Of a stretch of DNA of 64,000 nt, positions 49,305 to 57,987 are shown in pieces. The DNA lies in NCBI GenBank assembly GCA_934271715.1, contig CAKQRZ010000008.1:1-64000 (forward strand), in the 5' to 3' direction. The position numbers and the translations under genes were made by a program. Source of the DNA: an uncultured Alphaproteobacteria bacterium. GTDB taxonomy: Bacteria; Pseudomonadota; Alphaproteobacteria; RF32; CAG-239. Positions within the stretch are counted from its first letter, which is position 1. Each line of letters starts with the position of its first letter. The notes beneath the pieces are model-generated. The model searched no databases and had not been told where the DNA came from. It worked only from the letters and a program-made list of their open reading frames with translations.

Positions 49305-50297
49305 ATGGAGAAGAATAATAATTCCGTATCGCCGATAGAGGGAATCTGTGCGGCGATTGCAGCGTTGCTGTTTTTTTTATGCGGCTGTTTTATGGGAATC
49401 GGTATGACTGTTTGGTTAATTGTCTTGTCGGTGGTGATTACATTTTTTATTATCACCTTATATGATAAACAAGATTTTACAACTCCTTCTGGGGTCTTGT
49501 GTGTGTTTGATGCCATATTCTCATTATGGATTTTTTTGTTAATATGCGTATTAACAGATTCTTATTTGTGGGGAATTTCAGCTGTGGCACTTTATGCTGT
49601 GATTGCAGTTTTTTTACAAAAAGAAAAAAAAATCCATGTTATTTTCAGAGTTTGTTTGGGTGTTGTATGCGGTTTTATTTTTGATGTTGTTGGCGGATAT
49701 GTAGACCACAGACGCTATAGATATTGTGAAGATAAACAGCTATATGCCAGATGTATTCAAGAGCAAAATATTTTGAAAGAAACTTTTGACTCTGCTGATA
49801 TGGCAAAATTCAGCAACCCTTATTTGTTTTATCAAACAGCGGATTCTGCAGTACAAGCAGTTAAAGCCAAATCCTGCAATATCCGTGTAAAGACTGACAG
49901 CTTGAAAAAAGAATTGGCTAAAGAAAAAACAACAGAAACATTAGTTATTGATTTTCCAAAGCTTTTGCGGATAAAACGTATTTGGCAAAATAGTGATATA
50001 CAACCGTGGTCTTATTGGGGATACACGCATGTATATTTGCAAAGTTTCGGCGGTTCTTCCGGTGTAAGAACGCGTTTTGGAAACGTAATCGGCAGGTATC
50101 CTCCTAAGGTTTTGCGCAAGATGAGCGGTGCTGCCAGAGAAATCGGTGAAAATCGCTTGGACTATATTAACGTGGTTTTGTCAGACAATTCTTTTCATCA
50201 GCTAAAAGTTAAAGATTCGTATGAATGGCTGGTGGCTGAAGAAGGCGAACTTGTCGAAGTTGATGGTAATAAGCTTGTTCCACTATTTAAAAAGTAA
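49305..50297 (+). CDS. Cassette protein A2, membrane protein of unknown function
   Basis: A 330-residue protein. The N-terminal ~130 residues form four membrane helices (CAAIAALLFFLCGCFMGIGM, VWLIVLSVVITFFIITL and others) absent from A1. The C-terminal domain (LRIKRIWQNSDIQPWSYWGYT ... LVPLFKK) is the same as in A1. So the shared domain has been fused to different membrane anchors. No Shine-Dalgarno sequence before the ATG. Confidence 0.65.
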   Translation: MEKNNNSVSPIEGICAAIAALLFFLCGCFMGIGMTVWLIVLSVVITFFIITLYDKQDFTTPSGVLCVFDAIFSLWIFLLICVLTDSYLWGISAVALYAVIAVFLQKEKKIHVIFRVCLGVVCGFIFDVVGGYVDHRRYRYCEDKQLYARCIQEQNILKETFDSADMAKFSNPYLFYQTADSAVQAVKAKSCNIRVKTDSLKKELAKEKTTETLVIDFPKLLRIKRIWQNSDIQPWSYWGYTHVYLQSFGGSSGVRTRFGNVIGRYPPKVLRKMSGAAREIGENRLDYINVVLSDNSFHQLKVKDSYEWLVAEEGELVEVDGNKLVPLFKK

Positions 50298-50303
50298 AAA
50301 ATT

Positions 50304-50954
50304 ATGAAGAAGTTTTTAATTATTTTGGCGATTTTTATCGGTGTAGATAGTTGTTTGTGGTTGTTCCGAAAATTTTCTCCGCTGCAGGAACAATGTAAAA
50401 ATCAAATTCCTTTTAAGTTAGATGCTACAACTTATTTTTTTATAAGCTCTGCTTTACATGATAAAATGGTAAAAGATTTTATTGGACAAGGGTGGCTAAA
50501 ATCAGAGTATACCGGAAATATAAGCGCTTGTTACTATAGTTACTATAACTTTAGTTATTTGAAAGTCGATGACAATGAGCGGAAAAAAGCTGAACAACAG
50601 TTGGCAACCTACAGAGATTGCAAAAAACAGCTTGCAGGCTCAAAGCCTAAAGTTGAAATTTTGCGGGTTATGCGCACAGCCTCATCTTTTGTGATGAATA
50701 ATCCGTCTTATTTCAGCCGTGATATCAGTAATAATACAATTACTGAAAAAGGCAAAGGCGCCGATGAAGAAGATATTTATGTGCTTTATTTAAGCGATGG
50801 TATCGTCTTTAAAGCAAGTCCGCGTGACAAACCGCAGTGGCTGGGAACGAAAGTCGGCGAAAAAGTGCGTAAGGTTACTTCATACGAGGCTGTTTTACAC
50901 GGAAATACTTACAAAGTTGACACTATCGTCAGATATAGTCCTTTGTATGAATAG
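50304..50954 (+). CDS. Cassette protein B2 of unknown function
   Basis: A 216-residue protein with one N-terminal membrane segment (FLIILAIFIGVDSCLWLF). Its C-terminal ~105 residues match B1 (PKVEILRVMRTASSFVMNNP, GKGADEEDIYVLYLSDG, GTKVGEKVRKVTSYE). It follows A2 by six nt in the same way B1 follows A1. Confidence 0.65.
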   Translation: MKKFLIILAIFIGVDSCLWLFRKFSPLQEQCKNQIPFKLDATTYFFISSALHDKMVKDFIGQGWLKSEYTGNISACYYSYYNFSYLKVDDNERKKAEQQLATYRDCKKQLAGSKPKVEILRVMRTASSFVMNNPSYFSRDISNNTITEKGKGADEEDIYVLYLSDGIVFKASPRDKPQWLGTKVGEKVRKVTSYEAVLHGNTYKVDTIVRYSPLYE

Positions 50955-50956
50955 GC

Positions 50957-50995
50957 AAAAAGAGTTCACTCAAATGAGTGGACTCTTTTTTTGTT
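50957..50995 (+). terminator. Terminator of cassette 2, overlapping the ogt 3' end
   Basis: AAAAAGAGTTCACTC and GAGTGGACTCTTTTTTT form the stem. The last codons of ogt (minus strand) lie in it. Confidence 0.75.
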
Positions 50996-51509
50996 TCGGC
51001 ATTGTGAACTTGGTCATATCAAAGCCCTCATGCCGCAGCAATATTACTTTTTTATCAACTCCGCCGTCATATCCGGTTAAATTGCCGTTGGCGCCGATAA
51101 CACGGTGACACGGAATTATAATGCAAATCGGATTATGTCCGACCGCGCCGCCCACAGCCTGCGCCGACATTCGGGCTTTACCGCATTCCTGCGCCGCTTG
51201 TTTGGCGATATCGCCGTAGGTAACATATTTACCGTAAGGAATTGTTTGCAAAATTCTCCAGACTCTTCGCTGAAATTCGCTGCCCCGTGGCTTTAGAGGC
51301 AGTCTGTTCAGGCGTGGATTTTTGCCCTGCCAATAATCATTTAACCATTGTTTAGTCTGTATAAATATCGGCAAGTTTTCCGCTTGCACCCAATCGGCGG
51401 CAATATGATTATATCGCTGTTGCTTCATCTGCAAACCGGTTAGATTTTGCCCGTCGCTGGTCATCAGCAGCTGCCCGACCGGCGAATCATTATAAAAAGC
51501 ATAAAACAT
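50970..51509 (-). CDS. ogt: Methylated-DNA-protein cysteine methyltransferase
   Basis: A 179-residue suicide repair protein that takes methyl groups from O6-methylguanine. The acceptor Cys is in PICIIIPCHRVIG (about residue 137); the helix-turn-helix EFQRRVWRILQTIPYGKYVTYGDIA and GYDGGVDKKVILLRHEG also fit. It is alone, convergent with the cassette genes. Confidence 0.93.
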   Translation of the reverse strand: MFYAFYNDSPVGQLLMTSDGQNLTGLQMKQQRYNHIAADWVQAENLPIFIQTKQWLNDYWQGKNPRLNRLPLKPRGSEFQRRVWRILQTIPYGKYVTYGDIAKQAAQECGKARMSAQAVGGAVGHNPICIIIPCHRVIGANGNLTGYDGGVDKKVILLRHEGFDMTKFTMPKQKKSPLI

Positions 51510-51578
51510 TACCTATTTTTCCTTTATCCCTAACATAGCAGTTGCAAAAATAAACTGTCAAGTTTATAACAGCGGTTT

Positions 51579-52328
51579 ATGAGAAATAAAATTTTGATAT
51601 ATGAGGACTATGGCTGCGCAGATGTAAATGTTTTGGCAAAAGAGCTACGCGCTTATTTTGAACCGCGCGGCTGTAGGGTCGGATTTACAGATGCTAATGA
51701 AATTATCAGCCGTAACAGCCTTAATCAAGAAGTCCTAGCTTTTTTTATTCCCGGCGGTGCCAGTACGCCGTATCGCCATAAGCTTGAAGTTTTAGGCAAT
51801 GCGAAAATCCGTGACTATGTCCGGCAGGGCGGTGTTTATTATGGAATCTGCGCCGGCGCTTACTATGCCTGCAAACAAACCGAATTTGAAAAAGACTTGC
51901 CGGAATCCCGAATTATAGCCGAATATAAATTAGATTTGCTCAACGCTAAGGCCGTAGGCTCCTTGTACAAAGAGCTTAATATAGAGCCGTTTGCAAAAAA
52001 TCCGGCTTCTTCCGCCGCCGTGGAATTGTTTGATGAAAACGGCGCCGCTGTTGTTGTTCATTATCACGGAGGTCCGTATTTTGAGTTAAACAATCCGGAA
52101 AATGCCGAAATTTTAGCCCGTTATAATTTAGCCGGCTTTAAGCCGGCTGTGGTTCTTCAGCCTTACGGCAAAGGCAAAGTCATTCTTTCCGGCGTGCATT
52201 ATGAAGACAGCGGCGAAATGCTGGCTAAAGCTTCGTCCGACTTGCAGAAAACCTCGCAGATTCTGAGCCAAAATGAATCCACCCGCCAAGCCTTTTTTAA
52301 TAAGCTGATGAGTTTAAGCGGCAGATAA
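51579..52328 (+). CDS. BPL_N (biotin-protein ligase N-terminal like) domain protein
   Basis: A 249-residue class I glutamine amidotransferase-like protein of the BPL_N family. AFFIPGGASTPYRHKL, GGVYYGICAGAYYAC (with a Cys in the nucleophile-elbow position) and LSGVHYEDSG are typical. In other organisms this fold is the N-terminal part of eukaryotic biotin ligases; the bacterial stand-alone function is not settled. Alone, near a repeat mosaic. Confidence 0.8.
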   Translation: MRNKILIYEDYGCADVNVLAKELRAYFEPRGCRVGFTDANEIISRNSLNQEVLAFFIPGGASTPYRHKLEVLGNAKIRDYVRQGGVYYGICAGAYYACKQTEFEKDLPESRIIAEYKLDLLNAKAVGSLYKELNIEPFAKNPASSAAVELFDENGAAVVVHYHGGPYFELNNPENAEILARYNLAGFKPAVVLQPYGKGKVILSGVHYEDSGEMLAKASSDLQKTSQILSQNESTRQAFFNKLMSLSGR

Positions 52329-52339
52329 GTGGCAACAGG

Positions 52340-52760
52340 TCCCTAACCAAGTCAATAAATTAGCCTTATTATTACATAAGTCTCGGTTGAAAGAAGATTC
52401 TCTTGATAAAACCTAGAATGACTGGTGCTGGAGACGAGTGGTTAGCGTCTTTTCCGCCTCCTCTATCAGCGTCATTCTTCGCCGGTACTCCCTGCTGGAA
52501 GTACCACGGCGGAGAATCCATAACGCCATTGCTAAAGCAATGTCAATATTTAATAATACCACTCACTCGGCACTATCGTGCCACTCTCTCCCGCAGGGGG
52601 CGAGAGAACAAAGAAGCGTTGCCTATGGCAACAAGGTCACGGATACTCGTCTGCCACAGCCTGCGGGGTGTGGCGACAAGTATGACATTTCAGAGTTGGG
52701 CTGCAAAAAATACCGGTCTCAACTTAATGAAACCGGTACTACCTCTCAGAGGCTTGGATA
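52340..52760 (+). repeat. Gene-free mosaic of dispersed palindromic elements
   Basis: It contains AATAAATTAGCCTTATTATT (compare 31076-31100), a remnant of the 33151 palindrome (about 52405-52435), 52470-52548 (matches 1261-1339), a CTCTCTCCCGCAGGGGGCGA unit (compare 1490-1515) and about 52630-52690 (matches 1355-1420). The order follows the leader at 31066-31302 but without TC tract or pilin domain. No gene is supported here. Confidence 0.7.
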
Positions 52761-52850
52761 ATGAGGCTAATACGCATTAACTTTTTTTTGCCGTGTACAA
52801 AACGGTACACAAGAATAAAAAGTTAAAAGTAGTAGACCATTAGACGAGCC
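52755..52850 (-). repeat. Repeat R2 at the 3' end of the gene at 52855
   Basis: Counterpart of R1 (33665-33760). On the minus strand it begins GGCTCGTCTAATGGTCTACT right after the stop and contains the GTGTAC/GTACAC hairpin. Confidence 0.65.
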
Positions 52851-52854
52851 TCCT

Positions 52855-55440
52855 TTATTCACGGCCGCCGCGGGTCATAAAACTCCTGCTCTTTCCGCGA
52901 ACTTTGCTGCTGTTAACATCCAAGTTGCCGTCTGTAGCGCCTTCGTTGATAACCACTTTACGATTTGCAGGCTGAGTATTTACAACCTCTTCGCTGACAT
53001 GTGGCGCTTTTTTAGCCGGAGTGTCATTAGTTACAACCTCTTCTGCATTAACCGGATTCTTTTCCGGTTCCGGAGCCGGAACAACTTCTGGCTCTGTCTC
53101 AACTACCGGTTTAGGAGCTTCCGGCTGGCGATGAGCCGCAACTTTACGGATTGCGCGCTTCCAAGCATTTTGATAGTCTTCGCCGCATTCAACACGTCCG
53201 CCGATATAACGGTTGTTGGTTACGCCGATTTCTGCTCCCGGTCCCATATAACGTCCGGTTTTAGCGTCAACATAATCCAAAGCTTTGCCCATTTCCGCAG
53301 CCGAAACTTTGAATTTTTCGCCGCAGTTCAGCATAGCATTCATATCACGCATAACTTTGGTTAAGTCTTTATCGCCGTACATCGGCAAACCGTCCTTATC
53401 CAATTTTGTTACCAAAAATCCTTTGGCGCCGTTAGTAACGCGTTCAGTATTTTCAATCAATTTCATATACTTATACAAGAACTGCTCTTTAGTCATGTTG
53501 CCAAAGTAGTCCGGATTTGCCTTCATGGCGTTATCCAAATTCTGATACATTTTATCCCAAGCTTCGCCGGAAGAAACATTTTCTTTGCCAAACAAAGCAG
53601 AGTGATTTTCATAAATACCGGTCAATTTTTGGTGCATTTCATTCCAATGCTTTTCGCTGATGCCCATAGAAGCGTCATAAGCAGCCGGAGCTGTTACCTC
53701 AGGCGCATCAATCTCTGCAGCATTGACGGCTTTAGCAGCGCCGCCGTTTGGCGTCTGTTCCGCAACTGCAGTTTTAGCAACAGCGGCAGAATCCGCGGCA
53801 ACTTTTGTAGAATCGGCAGCTGACGGTTCATCTTTATGGAACCAGTTTTTAACTTTATCCATAACTCCGCCGGAATTTTCAGCTGCATTTGCTTCTACAG
53901 CATGGCTTGCTGCCCATAAGTTGCCGGCCAAGGCAATAACGCTGCCTAAACCCAAACCGAATTTAGCCTGTCTTAATTTAGCTCTGTTTTCAGCAGACGG
54001 ATCGGCTTTGAAATCTTTCTTAACATCGCGGTAGTTTAAAGCCTGACTTGTTACAGAACCGGCAGAACGAACAACCGAGGAAGCAACTTTAGCGGTCATA
54101 TAACCGGCTTTGTCGGCAACCCATCCGGAAGCTGCCCCCATTCCGGCAACCAAACCGGCTCCGGCAACACCGAATAAAGTACCGGTATAAGCTCTGTTTT
54201 TATATTTTTTATATTCTTTTTCATCGCCTTTGATTGCGGCAAAAGCTTTCTTTAAGCCTTTAAAGCCTGTCCACTCGCTGGCATCCATACCGGCTTTTTT
54301 AGCCTCGCGGATAGCTTTGGTTTTCTTTTCCACCAACGGCCATGTCCAAGAACCGGCTGCAGTATACAAAGCATATCCGGCAACTGCCGGCAAAGCCAAA
54401 CCGGTTCCGGCAGCAGCCGTAACGGCTATAGTTGCGGCAGCATCTGTAATTAAACGTGTTTTGTTGTTTTTAATATGTTCAACCGCAGCCTGCTTAACTT
54501 CATAAGCCTTGCCGAACAAGCCTTTCATCTTGCTGTCAAAGGATTCGCGGCGCTTGCTGAATACGGAAGCGGCTTTCTTACATCCTTTCTGCAACCAGCG
54601 ATGTGCATAAGAAGCCATTTTTTTGGAAGTTTCAACGGCATTATGCAGGAAGTAATCAGCTTTTATTTTGGCTTTTCCGCCGTTTCCAAACAGATTATTC
54701 AAAGCTTTTTCAGCTTTATCGGCCTGCGCTTTAACATATTTAGCATAGTCTTTGCTTTCCGGATTAACCTGTTTTTCGGTCGGAGTCTCCATAGCGCTGC
54801 CGGCCACGCCTGTAGCCACGCCGATAGCCCAAAAGTCTTTAATATCGCGGTTTAAAGTCTGGCGCTTTTCTTCTTCTTTTTTCATAAAGAAATTTACATC
54901 GCCGGCGCGCAGCATAACAGCCTGCTGCTTTGCGCTTTCCAACAGCGAATCCCAATATTTCTGCGCTTCATCGGCACTCAGAGATTGACCGGAGTCGTCA
55001 ACCACTTCAACCTTTTCTTTTATATCGGCAATTTCATCGGCGTTGTCTTTGTCATCCAAAAACGAATCCGCCATATCGCTGATTTTTTTGGTATTGCGCA
55101 GAACAGCGTCTTCATCTGTCATATCCAGATGATTTTCTTTATCATAAACTTCTTGTTCGTCCTGCACCTGAGCCTGAACTTCTTTATCATCTTTAACCAG
55201 CTTTACAGCCTCATCAAAACGGGCATCGTATTCTTCATCAGCCACAGCCTGTTGAATATAAGCTTTGGCACGCGCTTTTTTGATTTTATCCTGAGACTGC
55301 TCGTCTTTAAACGGAACCAGCAAGCTGTTTTGAGCATCATGCTCTTTCAGATATGCGACAGCTTCATCAAACTTATCGCCGAACTCATTTGTTTCCGTAA
55401 TAATGCGAACTGCTTCATCAACAGACATTTCATTAGCCAT
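52855..55440 (-). CDS. Large membrane-associated protein of unknown function
   Basis: An 861-residue protein. The N-terminal part has repeated acidic helices (FGDKFDEAVAYLKEHD, YDARFDEAVKLVKDDKEV). The middle has several hydrophobic, Ala/Gly-rich segments (AAATIAVTAAAGTGLALPAVAGYALY, LFGVAGAGLVAGMGAASG, LGLGSVIALAGNLWAASHA) amid basic stretches. A Pro/Glu/Val-rich linker (PKPVVETEPEVVPAPEPE) and a polar end follow. I do not recognise a family; it could be an effector-like or envelope protein. ATG at 55440 chosen, with GGAG nine nt upstream, over an ATG six nt earlier. No neighbour on the strand. Confidence 0.6.
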   Translation of the reverse strand: MANEMSVDEAVRIITETNEFGDKFDEAVAYLKEHDAQNSLLVPFKDEQSQDKIKKARAKAYIQQAVADEEYDARFDEAVKLVKDDKEVQAQVQDEQEVYDKENHLDMTDEDAVLRNTKKISDMADSFLDDKDNADEIADIKEKVEVVDDSGQSLSADEAQKYWDSLLESAKQQAVMLRAGDVNFFMKKEEEKRQTLNRDIKDFWAIGVATGVAGSAMETPTEKQVNPESKDYAKYVKAQADKAEKALNNLFGNGGKAKIKADYFLHNAVETSKKMASYAHRWLQKGCKKAASVFSKRRESFDSKMKGLFGKAYEVKQAAVEHIKNNKTRLITDAAATIAVTAAAGTGLALPAVAGYALYTAAGSWTWPLVEKKTKAIREAKKAGMDASEWTGFKGLKKAFAAIKGDEKEYKKYKNRAYTGTLFGVAGAGLVAGMGAASGWVADKAGYMTAKVASSVVRSAGSVTSQALNYRDVKKDFKADPSAENRAKLRQAKFGLGLGSVIALAGNLWAASHAVEANAAENSGGVMDKVKNWFHKDEPSAADSTKVAADSAAVAKTAVAEQTPNGGAAKAVNAAEIDAPEVTAPAAYDASMGISEKHWNEMHQKLTGIYENHSALFGKENVSSGEAWDKMYQNLDNAMKANPDYFGNMTKEQFLYKYMKLIENTERVTNGAKGFLVTKLDKDGLPMYGDKDLTKVMRDMNAMLNCGEKFKVSAAEMGKALDYVDAKTGRYMGPGAEIGVTNNRYIGGRVECGEDYQNAWKRAIRKVAAHRQPEAPKPVVETEPEVVPAPEPEKNPVNAEEVVTNDTPAKKAPHVSEEVVNTQPANRKVVINEGATDGNLDVNSSKVRGKSRSFMTRGGRE

Positions 55441-55573
55441 TGTCATTAACTCCTTTTTGACACATTAACTCAACTTATACGGCGACTATACACCATTTTA
55501 CCTTTGATTGCAATAACTTTTTTGTCAAAAAATGTAAAAAAATACCAAATAAATCTGCTATATAACAAATATA

Positions 55574-55611
55574 GTCCGCTAAAATTTGACAAATAGCAGC
55601 AATATTGTCAA
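55574..55611. promoter_or_regulatory. Inverted repeat between divergent genes
   Basis: TTTGACAA and TTGTCAAA, about 12 nt apart, lie between the minus gene at 52855 and queA. It may be an operator or paired -35 boxes; weak evidence. Confidence 0.25.
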
Positions 55612-55690
55612 ATCTTTTACAAAAAAGCGCTTGCGTTTGCCGCGTTCATAGATTAAAGATGAAGAAAAATATATAAAAAACGAGGACGCA

Positions 55691-56773
55691 ATGAAAGTAG
55701 ATATTTTTGATTTTGAACTGGATAAAGACCTGATTGCCAAAAAACCTGCCAATCCGCGCGACAGCTCGCGCCTTTTGGATTTGTCGGAAGAAAATGAAAT
55801 GCACGACCGCCGTTTTTATGACCTGCCGAAAATTCTGCGGCCGGACGATGTTCTTGTTTTTAACGACACCAAGGTCATTCCGGCGCGGCTTTACGGCCAG
55901 CGCGGCGAAGCTTTGGTTGAGGTCACGCTGTATCATCCGGATGACGGCATCAGCTGGTGGTCATTTATTAAAAATGCTAAAAGGCTCCGCACCGGCGATA
56001 TCGTTCATTTTTATACAGCTGATATTCCAGCCGAAAAATCCGATTTCAGCGCCGAAGTTTTGCAAAAAGACGACGAAGACGGCGTAAAGATTCGCTTTAC
56101 CTGCTCCGCCGACGAGCTGGGCAAAAAACTTGAGCAATACGGCTCTATGCCGCTGCCTCCGTACATCAAGCGCGACAAGCCTTTAGCCGGTTTATGGAAT
56201 CCCTACAACGACAAAGAAGACTATCAAACCGTATATGCCAAGCATGAAGGCGCCGTTGCCGCTCCCACCGCCGGTTTGCACTTTACCGACCGCCTGCTGA
56301 AAGAAATTGATGACATGGGCGTAAAGCGCGTGTTCTTAACCCTGCATGTCGGCGCCGGCACTTTTTTGCCGGTTAAAACCGAAGATACGGAAAACCACAA
56401 AATGCACGCTGAGTTCGGCGTTATCACTCCTGAAGCCTGCCAAATCATCAATGACGCCAAAAAACAGGGGCGCCGCATTATTGCAGTCGGTACCACCTCG
56501 GTGCGCCTGCTGGAAAGCGCTGCCGATGACACCGGCGTTTTGCATCCATTCTGCGGAGAAACCAACATTTTCATCACTCCGGGCTACAAGTTTAAAATCA
56601 TTGATATGATTATCACAAACTTCCACCTGCCGAAATCAACTCTGTTTATGCTGATTTGCGCCATTGCCGGAACCGAAAGGATGAAAGCCGCCTATGCGCA
56701 TGCTATTGCCGAAAAATATCGTTTTTATTCTTACGGCGACAGCTCTATTTTGAAATGTATAAATAAAATTTAA
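55691..56773 (+). CDS. queA: S-adenosylmethionine:tRNA ribosyltransferase-isomerase
   Basis: A 360-residue enzyme that moves the ribosyl part of SAM to 7-aminomethyl-7-deazaguanine in tRNA, giving epoxyqueuosine. FDFELDKDLIAKKPANPRDSSRLL (start), YQTVYAKHEGAVAAPTAGLHFT, THLHVGAGTF-like (LTLHVGAGTFLPV) and TNFHLPKSTLFMLICAI near the end are QueA signatures. Normal length. GAGG precedes the ATG. Confidence 0.96.
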   Translation: MKVDIFDFELDKDLIAKKPANPRDSSRLLDLSEENEMHDRRFYDLPKILRPDDVLVFNDTKVIPARLYGQRGEALVEVTLYHPDDGISWWSFIKNAKRLRTGDIVHFYTADIPAEKSDFSAEVLQKDDEDGVKIRFTCSADELGKKLEQYGSMPLPPYIKRDKPLAGLWNPYNDKEDYQTVYAKHEGAVAAPTAGLHFTDRLLKEIDDMGVKRVFLTLHVGAGTFLPVKTEDTENHKMHAEFGVITPEACQIINDAKKQGRRIIAVGTTSVRLLESAADDTGVLHPFCGETNIFITPGYKFKIIDMIITNFHLPKSTLFMLICAIAGTERMKAAYAHAIAEKYRFYSYGDSSILKCINKI

Positions 56774-56811
56774 ACTCTTTTGTTTTATACTGCCGGATAA
56801 TGGAGGAAAAA

Positions 56812-57987
56812 GTGACAGAATCCGCGTCCGGCAGTTTAAAATATGTGATGTCTACCATCAAAAGCTCTTTTTTTCCGGCCTTATTGTTTGCCGCCGGATT
56901 AGTCATGTTCTTTGCCCAAAATCCCTATAAACACGAAACTTCTTTTTCTTTTCATATTGCTTTTTATTCTGTTGCCGTCGTCGGTTTAGCATTACTGGTG
57001 CTGGTTAACCGCTCTAAACCTTTTTTCAGCTTTATTTTAGGCAGTCTATGCTATGTTTTTCTCAATCTCTGCAAAAACAAATACGGCAGCGAATATCAGA
57101 GCAGCGCCGAATACCTATGGCTTTGTTTTGCCCTGCCGCTGAACCTGCTGCTGTTCTATTTTTTGGAGCCGCGCAAACTGCAGAGCCGCCGCGGCTTTTG
57201 GCTCACGATATTTTTATTGGCTCAGCTGGCTTTTATCCAGCATTTCGGCTTTATCATCACTAAACTGCCGTATTTAGATATAAATTTCGGCGCGCTGCCG
57301 CTGGAAGCCGCTATAGTTTGGCTTTTGGTGCTGGTGCCGCTGTCTATTGACATCAGCTTTAAAAACACGCTGGTAAACACCGGACTGTTTTACGCTGACT
57401 GCTGCCTGTTTCTGGGGCTTATGTATTCTGACAGCGCTTCCGGCGCGACAACATTCTTTTTAAGCTTTGCTTTGATTTTGTTTTGGACCACGGTTTTTGA
57501 TTTGTATCATCAATATAATTATGACGTGCTGGAAAATGTCGGCAGCTACAACGCCTATCTATCGCACGCCAACAACAAATTTCCTTATAAATACACCATC
57601 GGACTGTTCAGCATAGACAACCGCGACAAGCTGCTGAAAGTTATCGGCGAACACAAAATGCAGGAGCTGGAGCAAATGCTGGTCAAACGCATCTGCGAAT
57701 TTCCGTACGGCATTACCATATACCGCTATATTGTGCCGTCGGAGCTGATTATGGTTTTCCAAAACGAAGACGCCAAACACACCATGGAATACGCCGAAAA
57801 CATCCGCCATGTCATCGCTGCCGCCGATTTTGTCTTTACCAACGGCAAAAACCTAAAAATCACTATTTCTATCAGCGTTTCCGAGAAAACCCGCCTTGAC
57901 CTTAACGCCACCGATGTAACCGCCCGCGCGCATAATTCCCTGCAGAAAGCCTACCGCTTTAACTGCAATATTGTCACTAAGGCTTAA
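56812..57987 (+). CDS. Membrane protein with degenerate GGDEF-like domain
   Basis: A 391-residue protein. About six or seven membrane helices (residues 15-240) are followed by a cytosolic domain with the pattern of a diguanylate cyclase (YTIGLFSIDNRDKLLKVIGEHKM; ...ITISISVSEKTRLDLNATDVTARAHNSLQKA). At the catalytic site RYIVPSELIMVF stands where GGDEF should be, so it should not make c-di-GMP and may be a sensor or scaffold. GTG at 56812, five nt after GGAGG, is preferred to the ATG at 56800. It overlaps the lgt end by four nt. Confidence 0.65.
   Translation: MTESASGSLKYVMSTIKSSFFPALLFAAGLVMFFAQNPYKHETSFSFHIAFYSVAVVGLALLVLVNRSKPFFSFILGSLCYVFLNLCKNKYGSEYQSSAEYLWLCFALPLNLLLFYFLEPRKLQSRRGFWLTIFLLAQLAFIQHFGFIITKLPYLDINFGALPLEAAIVWLLVLVPLSIDISFKNTLVNTGLFYADCCLFLGLMYSDSASGATTFFLSFALILFWTTVFDLYHQYNYDVLENVGSYNAYLSHANNKFPYKYTIGLFSIDNRDKLLKVIGEHKMQELEQMLVKRICEFPYGITIYRYIVPSELIMVFQNEDAKHTMEYAENIRHVIAAADFVFTNGKNLKITISISVSEKTRLDLNATDVTARAHNSLQKAYRFNCNIVTKA

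Noticed and set aside
52403..52780. 125-codon plus-strand ORF in the repeat mosaic
   Set aside because: Made of palindromic elements, no ribosome-binding site, no conserved domain.
55574..55611. Clear operator for queA
   Set aside because: The inverted repeat is AT-rich and short, and could equally be two -35 boxes; kept only as a low-confidence site.
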